21,497 nt of DNA from a virus. Positions within the stretch are counted from its first letter, which is position 1. Each line of letters opens with the position of its first letter. Below, piece after piece: positions 1 through 7,666 of the stretch. Below the pieces are notes generated by a model that ran no database searches, was not told the origin of the DNA, and saw only the letters and a list, made by a program, of their open reading frames with translations. The DNA lies in the IMG/VR virus record IMGVR_UViG_3300045120_000173, positions 1 to 21,497 of that record; one strand, written 5' to 3'. The position numbers were made by a program, and so were the translations under genes.

Positions 1-34
1 CTCGAGAAACGCTAAGTTTATAGGATAGGAATCA

Positions 35-460
35 ATGCCTCGCAGGTCGGCTACTGCTTTTACGGTTGCAGCTCCGGGCTATCGGCCGGAGCCACCGGCG
101 ACGTTGACGCGGGCTCAAGCGGCTGAATGGCAGGATGTTGTTGGTCGGATGCCGGCGAATTGGTTCCCTCGCGAGAGCCATGCGGTGCTTACGGCATTCG
201 TTCGAAGTGTGGTGAAGATGGATGTCCTTGCCGTGGCGGTTGATCGGTTTGGACCCGAGGACATCTGTGATGAGGATGGGTTGAAGCGGTATGAAAAGTT
301 GCTGACGTTGGCGGCTCGCGAGGCGCGAACGATGACGACGTTAGCGCAGTCAATGCGGCTAACGCAGTTGAGCAGATACCAAGCCAACCAAGCTGAGAAG
401 AAGTCCGGCAAATCGGGTGTTTCGGGTGTCGCGGAAAAGCCCTGGAAAGCCGCCGCGTAA
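35..460 (+). CDS. Terminase small subunit (P27-like)
   Basis: This 141-aa protein is the likely DNA-recognition subunit of the packaging motor. It would bind phage DNA and hand it to the large terminase encoded next. It has an N-terminal Pro-rich leader (about residues 15-25), an L-T-x-x-Q-A-x-x-W stretch near residue 24, and a mostly helical remainder ending in a basic tail. Length and layout fit P27-type small terminases, but identity is weak from sequence alone. Position directly before an unmistakable large terminase is the strongest support. The ATG at 35 follows purine-rich AGGATAGGA at 22-30. The 3' end overlaps the next gene by 44 nt in a different frame. Confidence 0.75.
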   Translation: MPRRSATAFTVAAPGYRPEPPATLTRAQAAEWQDVVGRMPANWFPRESHAVLTAFVRSVVKMDVLAVAVDRFGPEDICDEDGLKRYEKLLTLAAREARTMTTLAQSMRLTQLSRYQANQAEKKSGKSGVSGVAEKPWKAAA

Positions 461-1970
461 GAAAACGCCGGGCGAAGAGGTCATCGACTTCTGTCAACGG
501 TATGTGCACGTCCCCGAGGGGCGGCACATGGGGCGGCCGGTGGTGCTGCGGGACTGGCAGCGGGCCGAGATCCTGCGGATCTATGACAACCCGGCCGGAA
601 CGCGGCGGGCAATCGTCAGTTTCGGGCGAAAGAACGGCAAGACCAGCTTTGCGGCGATGCTGTTGCTGGCGCATTTGTGCGGGCCGCAGGCGCGAGCGAA
701 TAGTCAACTCTACAGCGCGGCGCAGAGCCGGGACCAAGCGGCCATCATCTTCGCGCTGGCGGCCAAGATGGTTCGGCTCAGTCCGGATTTGAATTCGGTA
801 GTTACGATTGGTGACACGGCGAAGCGGCTGTCGTGTCCGGAGCTCGGCACGGTGTATCGGGCGCTGAGCGCGGAGGCGAAGACGGCCTACGGGCTGAGCC
901 CGGTGTTCATAGTGCATGACGAGCTGGGGCAGGTACGGGGACCGCGCTCGGAGCTTTACGAAGCGCTGGAAACGGCGACGGCGGCGCAGGAAAACCCGCT
1001 CTCCGTGGTGATCTCGACGCAGGCGGCGACGGACAACGATCTGTTGAGCGTGCTCATCGACGACGCAAAAGCCGGGCATGATCCGCGGGTGGTGTTGAGC
1101 CTTTACACGGCGGACGAGGAGCTTGATCCGTTCGGCGATGAAGCTATCCGGCAGGCCAACCCGGCGTTCGGGGATTTTCAGTCGGCCGACGAAGTCAGGA
1201 GCATGGCCGAGGATGCTCGGCGCATGCCATCGAGGGAGGCCGAATACCGCAATCTGATCCTGAATCAGCGGGTCGAGGTGCAGTCGCCGTTCATCCCGAT
1301 CAGCGACTGGAACGCCTGCGGTGACGAGCCTGCGGACTTTGGCCGTGCGGACGTGTTCGGCGGCTTGGACCTGTCGAGCGTTCGGGATCTGACCGCGCTG
1401 GTGCTGATTGCCCGGATCGATGGGGTCTGGTCGGTCAAGCCGACGTTCTGGTTGCCGAAAGAAGGACTGCGGGAGAAGGCGCGGCGGGACGGCGTGCCCT
1501 ATGACATGTGGCACAGCCAAGGTCTGCTGAACGCGGCGCCCGGTGCCTCGATAGATTACGAGCATGTGGCCGAGCATCTGCGCGGCGTGTTCGATGCCTA
1601 CAACATCAAGCAGATTGGGTTCGATCGGAAGTTCATGGAGTTCTTACGCCCCTGGCTCTTGCGGGTCGGGTTCAGCGAAGAGGAATTCACCGAGCGGTTC
1701 AAGGAGTTCGGGCAGGGCTGGGTGTCGATGACGCCGGCGCTGAGAATACTGGAGTCGGAGATAGCCAATCGGCGGCTGGCGCACGGCGGCAATCCGATCC
1801 TGCGCATGTGCTGCCTGAATGCGGTCGTCAAAGGCAAAGAGAACGCCAAGACCTTGGACAAGCGGCACGAGAAGAACCGCATTGACGGAATGGTGGCGCT
1901 GACGATGGCGTTCGGGACTGCGGCGCCGTTCATTGAGAACAAGCGCGACTGGCGAACGCTGATCTTCTGA
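417..1970 (+). CDS. Terminase large subunit (ATPase and nuclease)
   Basis: This 517-aa packaging motor protein translocates DNA into the prohead and cuts it. The N-terminal ATPase shows a Walker A-like FGRKNGKT at residues 69-76, a Walker B VFIVHDE at 163-169 and a coupling motif ISTQA at 199-203. The C-terminal RNase H-like nuclease shows candidate metal-binding acidic residues D318 (GGLDLS), D403 (GFDRKF) and D490 (RIDGM). Length and motif order fit the HK97-like Terminase_1 family. The start is a GTG at 417, inside the small-terminase gene. Another GTG lies at 426, so the exact start is uncertain by a few codons. The large overlap suggests translational coupling. Confidence 0.95.
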   Translation: MFRVSRKSPGKPPRKKTPGEEVIDFCQRYVHVPEGRHMGRPVVLRDWQRAEILRIYDNPAGTRRAIVSFGRKNGKTSFAAMLLLAHLCGPQARANSQLYSAAQSRDQAAIIFALAAKMVRLSPDLNSVVTIGDTAKRLSCPELGTVYRALSAEAKTAYGLSPVFIVHDELGQVRGPRSELYEALETATAAQENPLSVVISTQAATDNDLLSVLIDDAKAGHDPRVVLSLYTADEELDPFGDEAIRQANPAFGDFQSADEVRSMAEDARRMPSREAEYRNLILNQRVEVQSPFIPISDWNACGDEPADFGRADVFGGLDLSSVRDLTALVLIARIDGVWSVKPTFWLPKEGLREKARRDGVPYDMWHSQGLLNAAPGASIDYEHVAEHLRGVFDAYNIKQIGFDRKFMEFLRPWLLRVGFSEEEFTERFKEFGQGWVSMTPALRILESEIANRRLAHGGNPILRMCCLNAVVKGKENAKTLDKRHEKNRIDGMVALTMAFGTAAPFIENKRDWRTLIF

Positions 1971-1986
1971 CGGAGCAGTTTCGGAA

Positions 1987-3870
1987 ATGGCTATGCACTA
2001 TCGCGACTCCTTCTCGGAGGGGTCTGGCGACGAATTCGTGCTGTCTGACGGCAGCCGGGACCGGCACGGGACGCGCATTAATCCGGCCGGCTGGGATCTG
2101 ACGGAGTTCCGCAAGCATCCTGCTGCATTTTTCGGGCACGGCGGAGTGCCGATCGGCACGTGGGCGGATGTGCGAGTGGCGGGCGGGAAGCTGCTCGGGC
2201 GCCTGGTCATGGCCAAGAAAGGCTCTAGTGCCCGCCTAGACGAGCTGCGCAGCCTCGTCGAGCAGGGCATTCTGCGGGCCGTATCGGTTGGCTTTGAGCC
2301 GATCGAGGAGGGCAAGCCGGGTGACGAATGGGAATTCAAGCGACAGGCACTGCTAGAGGCTTCGCTTGTTGGCATTCCCTCGAACAAGAACGCGCTGAAG
2401 ATGGCGCGAAGCCTGAATCTCAGTGACGAAACCATGTCCTTGGCCTTTGGCGAGCAAGCCGAAATGAGGCGGGACATATCTGCCGGCGAGCAAGCCGCAA
2501 CATCCCGAAACAGGAATACGAAAGTGGAAAAGACACTCGCTAAGAGCATCGAGGATGCTCAGGAAAGCTACAACCAAGCGCGAGATGCGCTGAACGATCA
2601 CGTGAAGGACGAACACGCCGACAGCGATCAGACGGAGACCATGTCGGCCGAGGTCGAGCACCGGCTGAAGAAGCTCGATTCGCTGAAGCGGGCTGAGAAG
2701 GCGATGGCAGCGCGGACCGCCGATCCGCCGCCAGCGGCCAACGGACAATTTCAGGCACCGGCACTGCTTCGCCGTCCGCTCGGGGTGCAAAAAAGGGAAC
2801 CGAAGCCGGAGGATCTGCGGATCCGAGCCGCGCTAGTCAATTTCATCGCCGGAGCCCTGAACAAGGATCCGATGAAGGTTCTGGAAGAGCGCTATCCCGA
2901 CGACGAGGCAACCAACATTTATGTTCGCGCCGCCGTTCTCGGAGCAACGACAACGCTGGCCGGCTGGGCGGCCGAGCTCGTCGAAACGGCGAATATGAGC
3001 TTCATGTCGACGCTGAATCCAATGGCGGTGTTCCCGCGATTGGCGGCGCTCGGCACTAGCTTGGCTTTCGGACCCAATGCCGGGGCGATCAGAATTCCGT
3101 CGCGGGCAGCAACGCCATCGATTGCCGGCTCATTCGTGGCCGAAGGTGGTGCCATCCCGGTGCGCCGGCTTGGGCTGACGAGCATTACGCTCTATCCGCA
3201 CAAAGTCGGGGTAATCTCCTACTTCTCACGGGAGATTGCGCGCTACTCGACACCACAGATCGAAAGCCTCTTGCGGGAGGAAATCCAGAACGACACGGCG
3301 AAGGCCATCGATGCGCTTCTCATCGACAATGTGGCTGTTTCGACCACGCGGCCGGCGGGCCTTACCAATGGCGTAACGCCGATCACGGCGTCGACGGCAA
3401 ATGGCTATCTCGCCATCCTGGCCGACATCCAGGCCCTGGCGGCACCGTTCGACACCGCCAACGCTGGCGTCAAGCTTGTGCTGCTGATGAACAAGCGGGA
3501 GGCAAGGTTCCTGACTATGGCGCCTGGGCCAGACGGCACTTTCGGCTGGGCGAGCCAGTTCATGTCGGAGTTCAGCGTGCTGGTCTCGACGAGCATTCCG
3601 GCGGGAACGCTGGTAATGCTCGACGCCGCCGATTTCGTCTCGGTTGCCGGCGGTGCCGAGTTCGAAGCAAGCGAACTGCCGACCCTGCATGCCGACGATA
3701 CGACGCCGCTGAACATCGGCACGGCGGGCTCGCCGGCTACGGTTGCCGCACCGACAATTTCGATGTGGCAGACGGGCAATATCGCGCTCCGCATGATTAT
3801 GGACGTGACCTGGGCCATGCGGCGTTCCGGCATGGTGCAGACCATGACCGGCGCCGACTGGGGACCGTAG
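1987..3870 (+). CDS. Fused prohead protease and HK97-type major capsid protein
   Basis: This 627-aa polyprotein joins two normally separate head proteins. Residues ~1-145 match the S78 prohead protease: H51 in FFGHGG, S100 in AVSVGFEP and the conserved EASLVGIPSN at 124-133. Residues ~180-245 are charged and helical, like the HK97 delta (scaffold) region. Residues ~275-627 match the HK97 capsid fold, for example the IPSRAATPSIAG stretch and EGGAIPVRRLGLTSITLYPHKVGVISYFSREI region. The protease would presumably cut away itself and the delta region during maturation. ATG at 1987 follows CGGAG at 1971-1975. A second in-frame ATG at 1993 follows GGAA at 1983-1986 and is equally plausible. An internal GTG start at 2524 is described separately. 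Confidence 0.93.
   Translation: MAMHYRDSFSEGSGDEFVLSDGSRDRHGTRINPAGWDLTEFRKHPAAFFGHGGVPIGTWADVRVAGGKLLGRLVMAKKGSSARLDELRSLVEQGILRAVSVGFEPIEEGKPGDEWEFKRQALLEASLVGIPSNKNALKMARSLNLSDETMSLAFGEQAEMRRDISAGEQAATSRNRNTKVEKTLAKSIEDAQESYNQARDALNDHVKDEHADSDQTETMSAEVEHRLKKLDSLKRAEKAMAARTADPPPAANGQFQAPALLRRPLGVQKREPKPEDLRIRAALVNFIAGALNKDPMKVLEERYPDDEATNIYVRAAVLGATTTLAGWAAELVETANMSFMSTLNPMAVFPRLAALGTSLAFGPNAGAIRIPSRAATPSIAGSFVAEGGAIPVRRLGLTSITLYPHKVGVISYFSREIARYSTPQIESLLREEIQNDTAKAIDALLIDNVAVSTTRPAGLTNGVTPITASTANGYLAILADIQALAAPFDTANAGVKLVLLMNKREARFLTMAPGPDGTFGWASQFMSEFSVLVSTSIPAGTLVMLDAADFVSVAGGAEFEASELPTLHADDTTPLNIGTAGSPATVAAPTISMWQTGNIALRMIMDVTWAMRRSGMVQTMTGADWGP
2512..2526 (+). promoter_or_regulatory. 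Possible internal ribosome binding site and GTG start for capsid-only product
   Basis: AGGAA at 2512-2516 lies 7 nt before an in-frame GTG at 2524 (codon 180 of the fusion). Initiation here would give a protein of about 448 aa with the scaffold-like helix and capsid domain but no protease. This is inferred from spacing only; the codon could simply be an internal valine. Confidence 0.35.
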
Positions 3871-3877
3871 GAAAGGA
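3871..3877 (+). promoter_or_regulatory. Ribosome binding site that sets the start of the 91-aa gene
   Basis: GAAAGGA sits 9 nt before the ATG at 3887. An upstream in-frame TTG at 3878 directly abuts it and is too close, so the ATG is chosen. Confidence 0.7.
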
Positions 3878-3886
3878 TTGACTGAA

Positions 3887-4162
3887 ATGGCTGAAACCAA
3901 GCCGACGACAACCGAAACCAAGCCGGCTCCGGCGGAGGAGCTTCCCGCCGAGCGGGAAAAGCGGGAGAAGGCGGAGCGGGAGAAGGCTCACGCTGAGCGA
4001 CTGACGGCGCCGATGGAACCACCGACGCCAACTCAGGCTGAAGCCGACGCCATCAACGAGGGCACGTATCAGGCTCCGATCGTTCCAGGGGCAACGGCCA
4101 AGCGCGAGCGCGAGCGTGAGGCCAAGCCGGCGGGCGAATCGGCAGGATACAAGACCCGCTGA
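3887..4162 (+). CDS. Small charged low-complexity protein between capsid and portal
   Basis: I do not recognise this 91-aa protein. It is rich in Glu, Lys, Arg, Pro, Thr and Ala. It has a K/R-E repeat zone at roughly residues 22-36 (EREKREKAEREK) and another RERERE stretch near residue 77. No hydrophobic core is obvious, so it is probably disordered or helical. Position between capsid and portal suggests a head-assembly role such as an accessory scaffold or an internal head protein, but that is inference. The start is taken as ATG 3887 because of the well-placed GAAAGGA. The stop overlaps the portal start as TGATG. Confidence 0.75.
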   Translation: MAETKPTTTETKPAPAEELPAEREKREKAEREKAHAERLTAPMEPPTPTQAEADAINEGTYQAPIVPGATAKREREREAKPAGESAGYKTR

Positions 4163-5547
4163 TGGGTAACTGGTTAACGCGGGTTTTCCGCCCCTCGACG
4201 GTGCGAGCCGCCGAGGGGCAATATCGGCCAGGACCGTATCTCCTCCAGGACGGTTGGCTGTCGGCCAGCGCCGGCCGGCTAATGAACTGGTGGCAATGCG
4301 GCTATACGCTCCAGCCCTATGGCGAATGCAGCGCCATCGTCGAGGCGTGCATCTCGGCTTATGCGCAGACGATCGCCATGTGTCCAGGCGACCACTGGCG
4401 CGCCCGCGATGACGGCGGGCGGACGCGTGTCACAACCTCAGCGCTGTCGCGCATCATGCGGCGGCCAAACGACTACGAGACAATCTCGAATTTTCTGATG
4501 AACCTGACGCGGCGCCTATACGCGAAGGGCGAGGCGTTCGGGGTGGCGCTCCGCAACGATCGCGGCGAGATCGCCGAGCTGCATCTGATGCGGGAGGGTG
4601 CACCGCGCATCGCCGAAGACGGATCGATCTTCTACAGCCTGACCGGGAATGAGATCCTCGACAAGCGGATTGATCTCAGCAATCCGGTTCCGGGGCGGGA
4701 TGTCCTGCATGTCCGGCTTCAGACGCCGCGGCATCCTCTGAAGGGCGAAAGCCCGATCCTGGCGGCAGCGCTTGATCTCGCCATGTCCGGCACCGCGCTC
4801 GGTCAGCAGATTGCCTACTACCAGAACGAAGCGCGGCCCTCGTTCCTGCTGCAAACAGATGACAATCTCACTCTCGAGCAGGTGAGCGCATTGCGGAATG
4901 TCTGGGACGCGCAGACGAAGGGCACAGGCTCCGGCGGCTCGCCGATCCTAACCGGCGGCACCAAGGCGCAGCAGATGTCCGGCGGCACCGCCGAGCAGGG
5001 CCAGCTCGCTGATCTGCTCAAGTGGACGGAGCAGAACATTGCGTTGGCGTTCCGCGTGCCGCTGCCGGTGCTGGGGATCGGCGGGACGCAGTATTCTTCG
5101 ACGGAATTGCAGATGCAGGCTTGGATCGCCAGCGGATTGGGGTTTGGGCTGAACCACATTGAAGTTGAATTCGACCGGCTGTTTGGGCTGCGCGGGCCGC
5201 CGGACGAATACACAGAGTTCGATACGAAGGTGTTGCTGCGCTCGGCCTTCAAGGATCGCATCGAGGGCCTGTCGCGCGGCGTTCTCTCAGGGATCTATGC
5301 GCCGAACGAAGCGCGCGCGGAAGTCGAGCTGAAGGCGGTCGCGTTCGGCGACGAGCCTAGAGTTCAGCAGCAAGTTGTTCCGTTGAGCGCAGCCGAGGAC
5401 ATTCCGAGCGCGCCGCCGGCGCCGGGGCCGGAGGCCGCGCCTGGACCGGCCACTCCATCCCCAGAGGATTCGGCAAATGCTGCAAAGAGTGCCCGAGCCA
5501 TTACACGGCGAGGCTTCCGGCGACAGGTCTATGCTGACGCTGCGTGA
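4162..5547 (+). CDS. Portal protein (HK97 family)
   Basis: This 461-aa protein would form the dodecameric DNA gateway at one capsid vertex and dock the terminase. Features of the HK97-type portal include the early W-rich region (GRLMNWWQCGYTL, 38-50), a region of alternating helices around YGECSAIVEACISAYAQT (53-70), the LMREGAPRI/VLHVR core (142-185), and the channel-region signature VPLPVLGIGGTQYSSTE (299-315) followed by ELQMQAWI. The C-terminal ~60 residues are Pro/Ala-rich and then basic, probably a disordered tail. The ATG shares bases with the previous stop (TGATG). The 3' end overlaps the collagen-like gene by up to 71 nt. Confidence 0.93.
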   Translation: MGNWLTRVFRPSTVRAAEGQYRPGPYLLQDGWLSASAGRLMNWWQCGYTLQPYGECSAIVEACISAYAQTIAMCPGDHWRARDDGGRTRVTTSALSRIMRRPNDYETISNFLMNLTRRLYAKGEAFGVALRNDRGEIAELHLMREGAPRIAEDGSIFYSLTGNEILDKRIDLSNPVPGRDVLHVRLQTPRHPLKGESPILAAALDLAMSGTALGQQIAYYQNEARPSFLLQTDDNLTLEQVSALRNVWDAQTKGTGSGGSPILTGGTKAQQMSGGTAEQGQLADLLKWTEQNIALAFRVPLPVLGIGGTQYSSTELQMQAWIASGLGFGLNHIEVEFDRLFGLRGPPDEYTEFDTKVLLRSAFKDRIEGLSRGVLSGIYAPNEARAEVELKAVAFGDEPRVQQQVVPLSAAEDIPSAPPAPGPEAAPGPATPSPEDSANAAKSARAITRRGFRRQVYADAA

Positions 5548-6148
5548 GGAGATCGCGGAAGAGCTCGGCCAAGAGCTCGGCCAGTTTGCGGTCAGTGTCC
5601 GGCGGGAATTGCGCGAGGCGCGGGATCTGGCACTCGCCGAGATGCGGGCCGCGGTCGCAGAGCTACGGCTAGCCGTAAACGAGCGACTGGCGACGGTCAG
5701 GGACGGCAGGGATGGCCTTGACGGGAAAGATGGCAGCGAGGGGCGGGACGGGGCCGATGGCGCTGTAGGGGCTCCTGGGGCGCCTGGCGAGCCTGGGCCG
5801 GCAGGAGCCGATGCCCGCAGCTTCGATATCCGCGGCACTTGGGCCGAGGCGGAAGAGTATCGGGCGCTCGATGTCGTGGCGCTGAACGGAGCCTCGTTCG
5901 TGGCACGCCGGGACGCGCCGGGCGCATGTCCGGGCGAGGGCTGGCAGTTGATCGCCGGGCAGGGCAAGCGCGGCCACCAGGGTGACCAAGGGCCGCCAGG
6001 ACCAAAGGGCGACGATGGGCCAGAAGGGCCGGCGGGGATGCCGGTGGTTGCACTTGCCGTCGACGCCGAGGGCTTGCTGACACTGACCAACGGCGACGGA
6101 TCGACGGTCAATTGCGACCTGTATCCGCTGCTGGCGAAGGCGCGATGA
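5477..6148 (+). CDS. Collagen-like coiled-coil fibre protein
   Basis: This 223-aa protein has the layout of a trimeric fibre. Residues ~22-75 form a charged heptad-like helix. Residues 77-112 hold 12 uninterrupted G-x-y triplets. Residues ~117-160 form a small domain with W122, Y128, W156 and the pattern ...YRALDVVALNGASFVAR..., like short carbohydrate/chitin-binding-type modules seen in phage fibres. Residues 163-186 hold eight more G-x-y triplets, and a short beta-rich end follows. ATG 5477 has AGAGGA at 5463-5468, 8 nt upstream. An alternative ATG at 5531 would shorten it by 18 residues and reduce the overlap with the portal gene. The function is probably a surface appendage; which virion part carries it is unknown. 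Confidence 0.82.
   Translation: MLQRVPEPLHGEASGDRSMLTLREEIAEELGQELGQFAVSVRRELREARDLALAEMRAAVAELRLAVNERLATVRDGRDGLDGKDGSEGRDGADGAVGAPGAPGEPGPAGADARSFDIRGTWAEAEEYRALDVVALNGASFVARRDAPGACPGEGWQLIAGQGKRGHQGDQGPPGPKGDDGPEGPAGMPVVALAVDAEGLLTLTNGDGSTVNCDLYPLLAKAR
5561..5584 (+). repeat. 12-bp direct tandem repeat in the coiled-coil region
   Basis: GAGCTCGGCCAA (5561-5572) is followed directly by GAGCTCGGCCAG (5573-5584), 11 of 12 bases identical. It encodes ELGQELGQ at the start of the helical stalk and is a candidate slippage duplication. Confidence 0.85.
5705..5812 (+). repeat. Collagen-like repeat block 1 (12 Gly-x-y triplets)
   Basis: Twelve consecutive triplets run from GRD GLD GKD through GPA GAD. 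The first half is Asp/Arg-rich and the second half Pro/Ala-rich, a charge pattern like other bacterial and phage collagens that lack hydroxyproline. Confidence 0.9.
5963..6034 (+). repeat. Collagen-like repeat block 2 (8 Gly-x-y triplets)
   Basis: Eight triplets run from GKR GHQ GDQ to GPE GPA. They follow the small W/Y-containing domain, so two triple-helical rods would flank a globular knob. Confidence 0.88.
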
Positions 6149-6160
6149 GGACAACAAATT

Positions 6161-6439
6161 ATGGCAGCAACTGAGATCTTGGCGGTTGGCAGCGGGGCGG
6201 CCAATTCGGCCGATGTTGTCATAGCCGCTGGCAGCACGCTGACGGTTGCCCTGAAGGACGCAACCGGGCCGGTGGCCGATGGGCGCGTGCAGATTTTCCT
6301 GAAGGGGGATAGCGGCCAATATTGGAATATCGGCGAGCTCTCCAGCAGCGGCACGGGAGCGCTCGTCATTATTGGGGCAGGCACCTATCGGTTCAGCCGG
6401 GTCGCGGAGTCGCCCGCCTGCGGGGTGTTTAGTGGCTAA
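6161..6439 (+). CDS. Small beta-rich virion-type protein, function unknown
   Basis: This 92-aa protein alternates short beta segments: SADVVIAAGSTLTVALKDA, RVQIFLKGDSGQYWNIGEL, ALVIIGAGTYRFSRV. It ends in ...SPACGVFSG. Its look is familiar from many siphophage structural operons, where such short beta-sandwich proteins are annotated as hypothetical or as decoration-like. ATG 6161 is preceded by GAGGA at 6146-6150. The position between fibre-like genes suggests a surface or decoration role, which is inference. Confidence 0.72.
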   Translation: MAATEILAVGSGAANSADVVIAAGSTLTVALKDATGPVADGRVQIFLKGDSGQYWNIGELSSSGTGALVIIGAGTYRFSRVAESPACGVFSG

Positions 6440-7289
6440 ACTGCTGCAACCACTGACGCAGCGGCTGATACAGCCGCTGACATTCGGGCTGAACGACCCC
6501 AAGCTTTACAAGCCGTTTGCTGCGCCGGTCGTGCCGGCCTGGGTACCGACCGATCTCGGCGCGAGCCTAAAGTTCTGGGTCACCGCCGGCGACCACGGCC
6601 AGGCCGGCTGGACCGACGACGGCGCCGGGCTGATGTCGGCCGTCAAGGACCGGGTCGGCAATCTGTCGCTGACCGCCATCACGGCGGAACGGCCGACCTG
6701 GGGCGCGACGAGCTTCAACAGCGCTTATCCCGGCCTGGCCTTTGCCGGGGCTCAGCGGCTCATCACGACCAGCCTCGGCACGCTGCCAACCGGCGCCGTC
6801 CCCGGTTCCGTCTTCATGGTGGTTTCGCAGGACTTCACCCCTGGTGGCGCAGGCACGCATTACCTGATGGCCTATGGTGGCGGCGCGCCCGCCGTCGATC
6901 GCGGGCTTACGCGGGTGCTGGCTACCTCCTCCCGGTTCCGCGTCTCTGACGGAACGACAGTCTCAAGCGAAGCGGTGGCTGTCTTTGACGGCGCGCATAT
7001 CGTTAGCGGCTCGTGGGCAGCGGCGGCGGAAACCGGCCGTTACGACGGTGCCGACATCAGCCAAGGCCCGGTCGCTATAACGCTCGCCACCGGCACTGCC
7101 CGCCTTGCTCTCGGTGCCCGCAATGGAGCGGCTATCGGCAGCGGCGCGACCATCAATGTCAGCGACATGATCATCACGACAACGTTGACGCTGCTCGAGC
7201 ACCAGAAGCTTGAGGGTTGGGCCGCATGGTCGAAAGGGCTCGTCGCCCGGCTTCCTGCGGGACACCCCTATAAGAGCGCCGCGCCATGA
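6432..7289 (+). CDS. LamG/concanavalin-like structural protein
   Basis: This protein is about 285 aa from a GTG at 6432, which overlaps the previous stop by 8 nt and has GGGG at 6422-6425. An upstream TTG at 6372 would need a 68-nt overlap and is less likely. After a short leader the protein reads as a jelly-roll of the LamG/concanavalin type: ASLKFWVTAGD, then a W-x-D-D segment, ERPTW, and FAGAQRLITTSL. A typical C-terminal LEHQKLEGWAAWSKGL then LPAGHPYKSAAP closes the domain. Such domains bind glycans or pack on virion surfaces. A role as a surface or adsorption accessory protein is inferred. The 3' end overlaps the next gene as ATGA. Confidence 0.78.
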   Translation: MAKLLQPLTQRLIQPLTFGLNDPKLYKPFAAPVVPAWVPTDLGASLKFWVTAGDHGQAGWTDDGAGLMSAVKDRVGNLSLTAITAERPTWGATSFNSAYPGLAFAGAQRLITTSLGTLPTGAVPGSVFMVVSQDFTPGGAGTHYLMAYGGGAPAVDRGLTRVLATSSRFRVSDGTTVSSEAVAVFDGAHIVSGSWAAAAETGRYDGADISQGPVAITLATGTARLALGARNGAAIGSGATINVSDMIITTTLTLLEHQKLEGWAAWSKGLVARLPAGHPYKSAAP

Positions 7290-7666
7290 CGTGCGAAACC
7301 GTCATCGACTTCCCGCGCGGCGACAATACCGAGATCTATTTCCTGTTTCTCGACAAGGCCAACGCGCTGCTCGACCTCGCCGGCAGTCGCTTCGTGCTGA
7401 CCCTGGCATGGGCCGGCGGAACGCTCACCAAGGATACCCTCGACGTTGACGGGCTCGCCATCGAAGAGGACGCGACGACAATAACGGACGACGGAGCAAC
7501 CTACGTCGGCGACCGACTGACTTGGTATCGGACGGTCGAGGAAAGCCGGATCGTGCCATCCGGCAACCTGACCGAATGGGAAGTCGAGCGGCGTATTGCT
7601 GGGGCTCAGGAGTCCTGGGGCAGTGGCCGCTTCAACGGCTATGGCGGGCTGACCCCGGATGACTAG
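7286..7666 (+). CDS. Small Ig-like/baseplate-type N-terminal domain protein
   Basis: This 126-aa protein has the pattern F-P-R-G-D-N-T-E-I-Y-F-L-F-L-D followed by LLDLAGSRFVLTLAW. It resembles the N-terminal domain of baseplate upper proteins and of small proteins found just upstream of tail fibres, which often act as attachment adaptors. The rest is acidic and unremarkable. It begins at ATG 7286 (ATGA overlap) and overlaps the spike gene by 8 nt, so it may be the adaptor for the spike. The family assignment is tentative. Confidence 0.65.
   Translation: MTCETVIDFPRGDNTEIYFLFLDKANALLDLAGSRFVLTLAWAGGTLTKDTLDVDGLAIEEDATTITDDGATYVGDRLTWYRTVEESRIVPSGNLTEWEVERRIAGAQESWGSGRFNGYGGLTPDD

Noticed and set aside
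189-1577. A 462-codon open frame on the - strand opposite the terminase genes
   Set aside because: It lies antisense to a large terminase with intact ATPase and nuclease motifs. The product is Arg/Pro/His-rich and looks like the complement of high-GC coding sequence rather than a folded protein.
5705-6034. Diversity-generating or CRISPR-like repeats
   Set aside because: The repetition is collagen-type Gly-x-y codons of varied sequence, with no spacers, template repeat or reverse transcriptase nearby.
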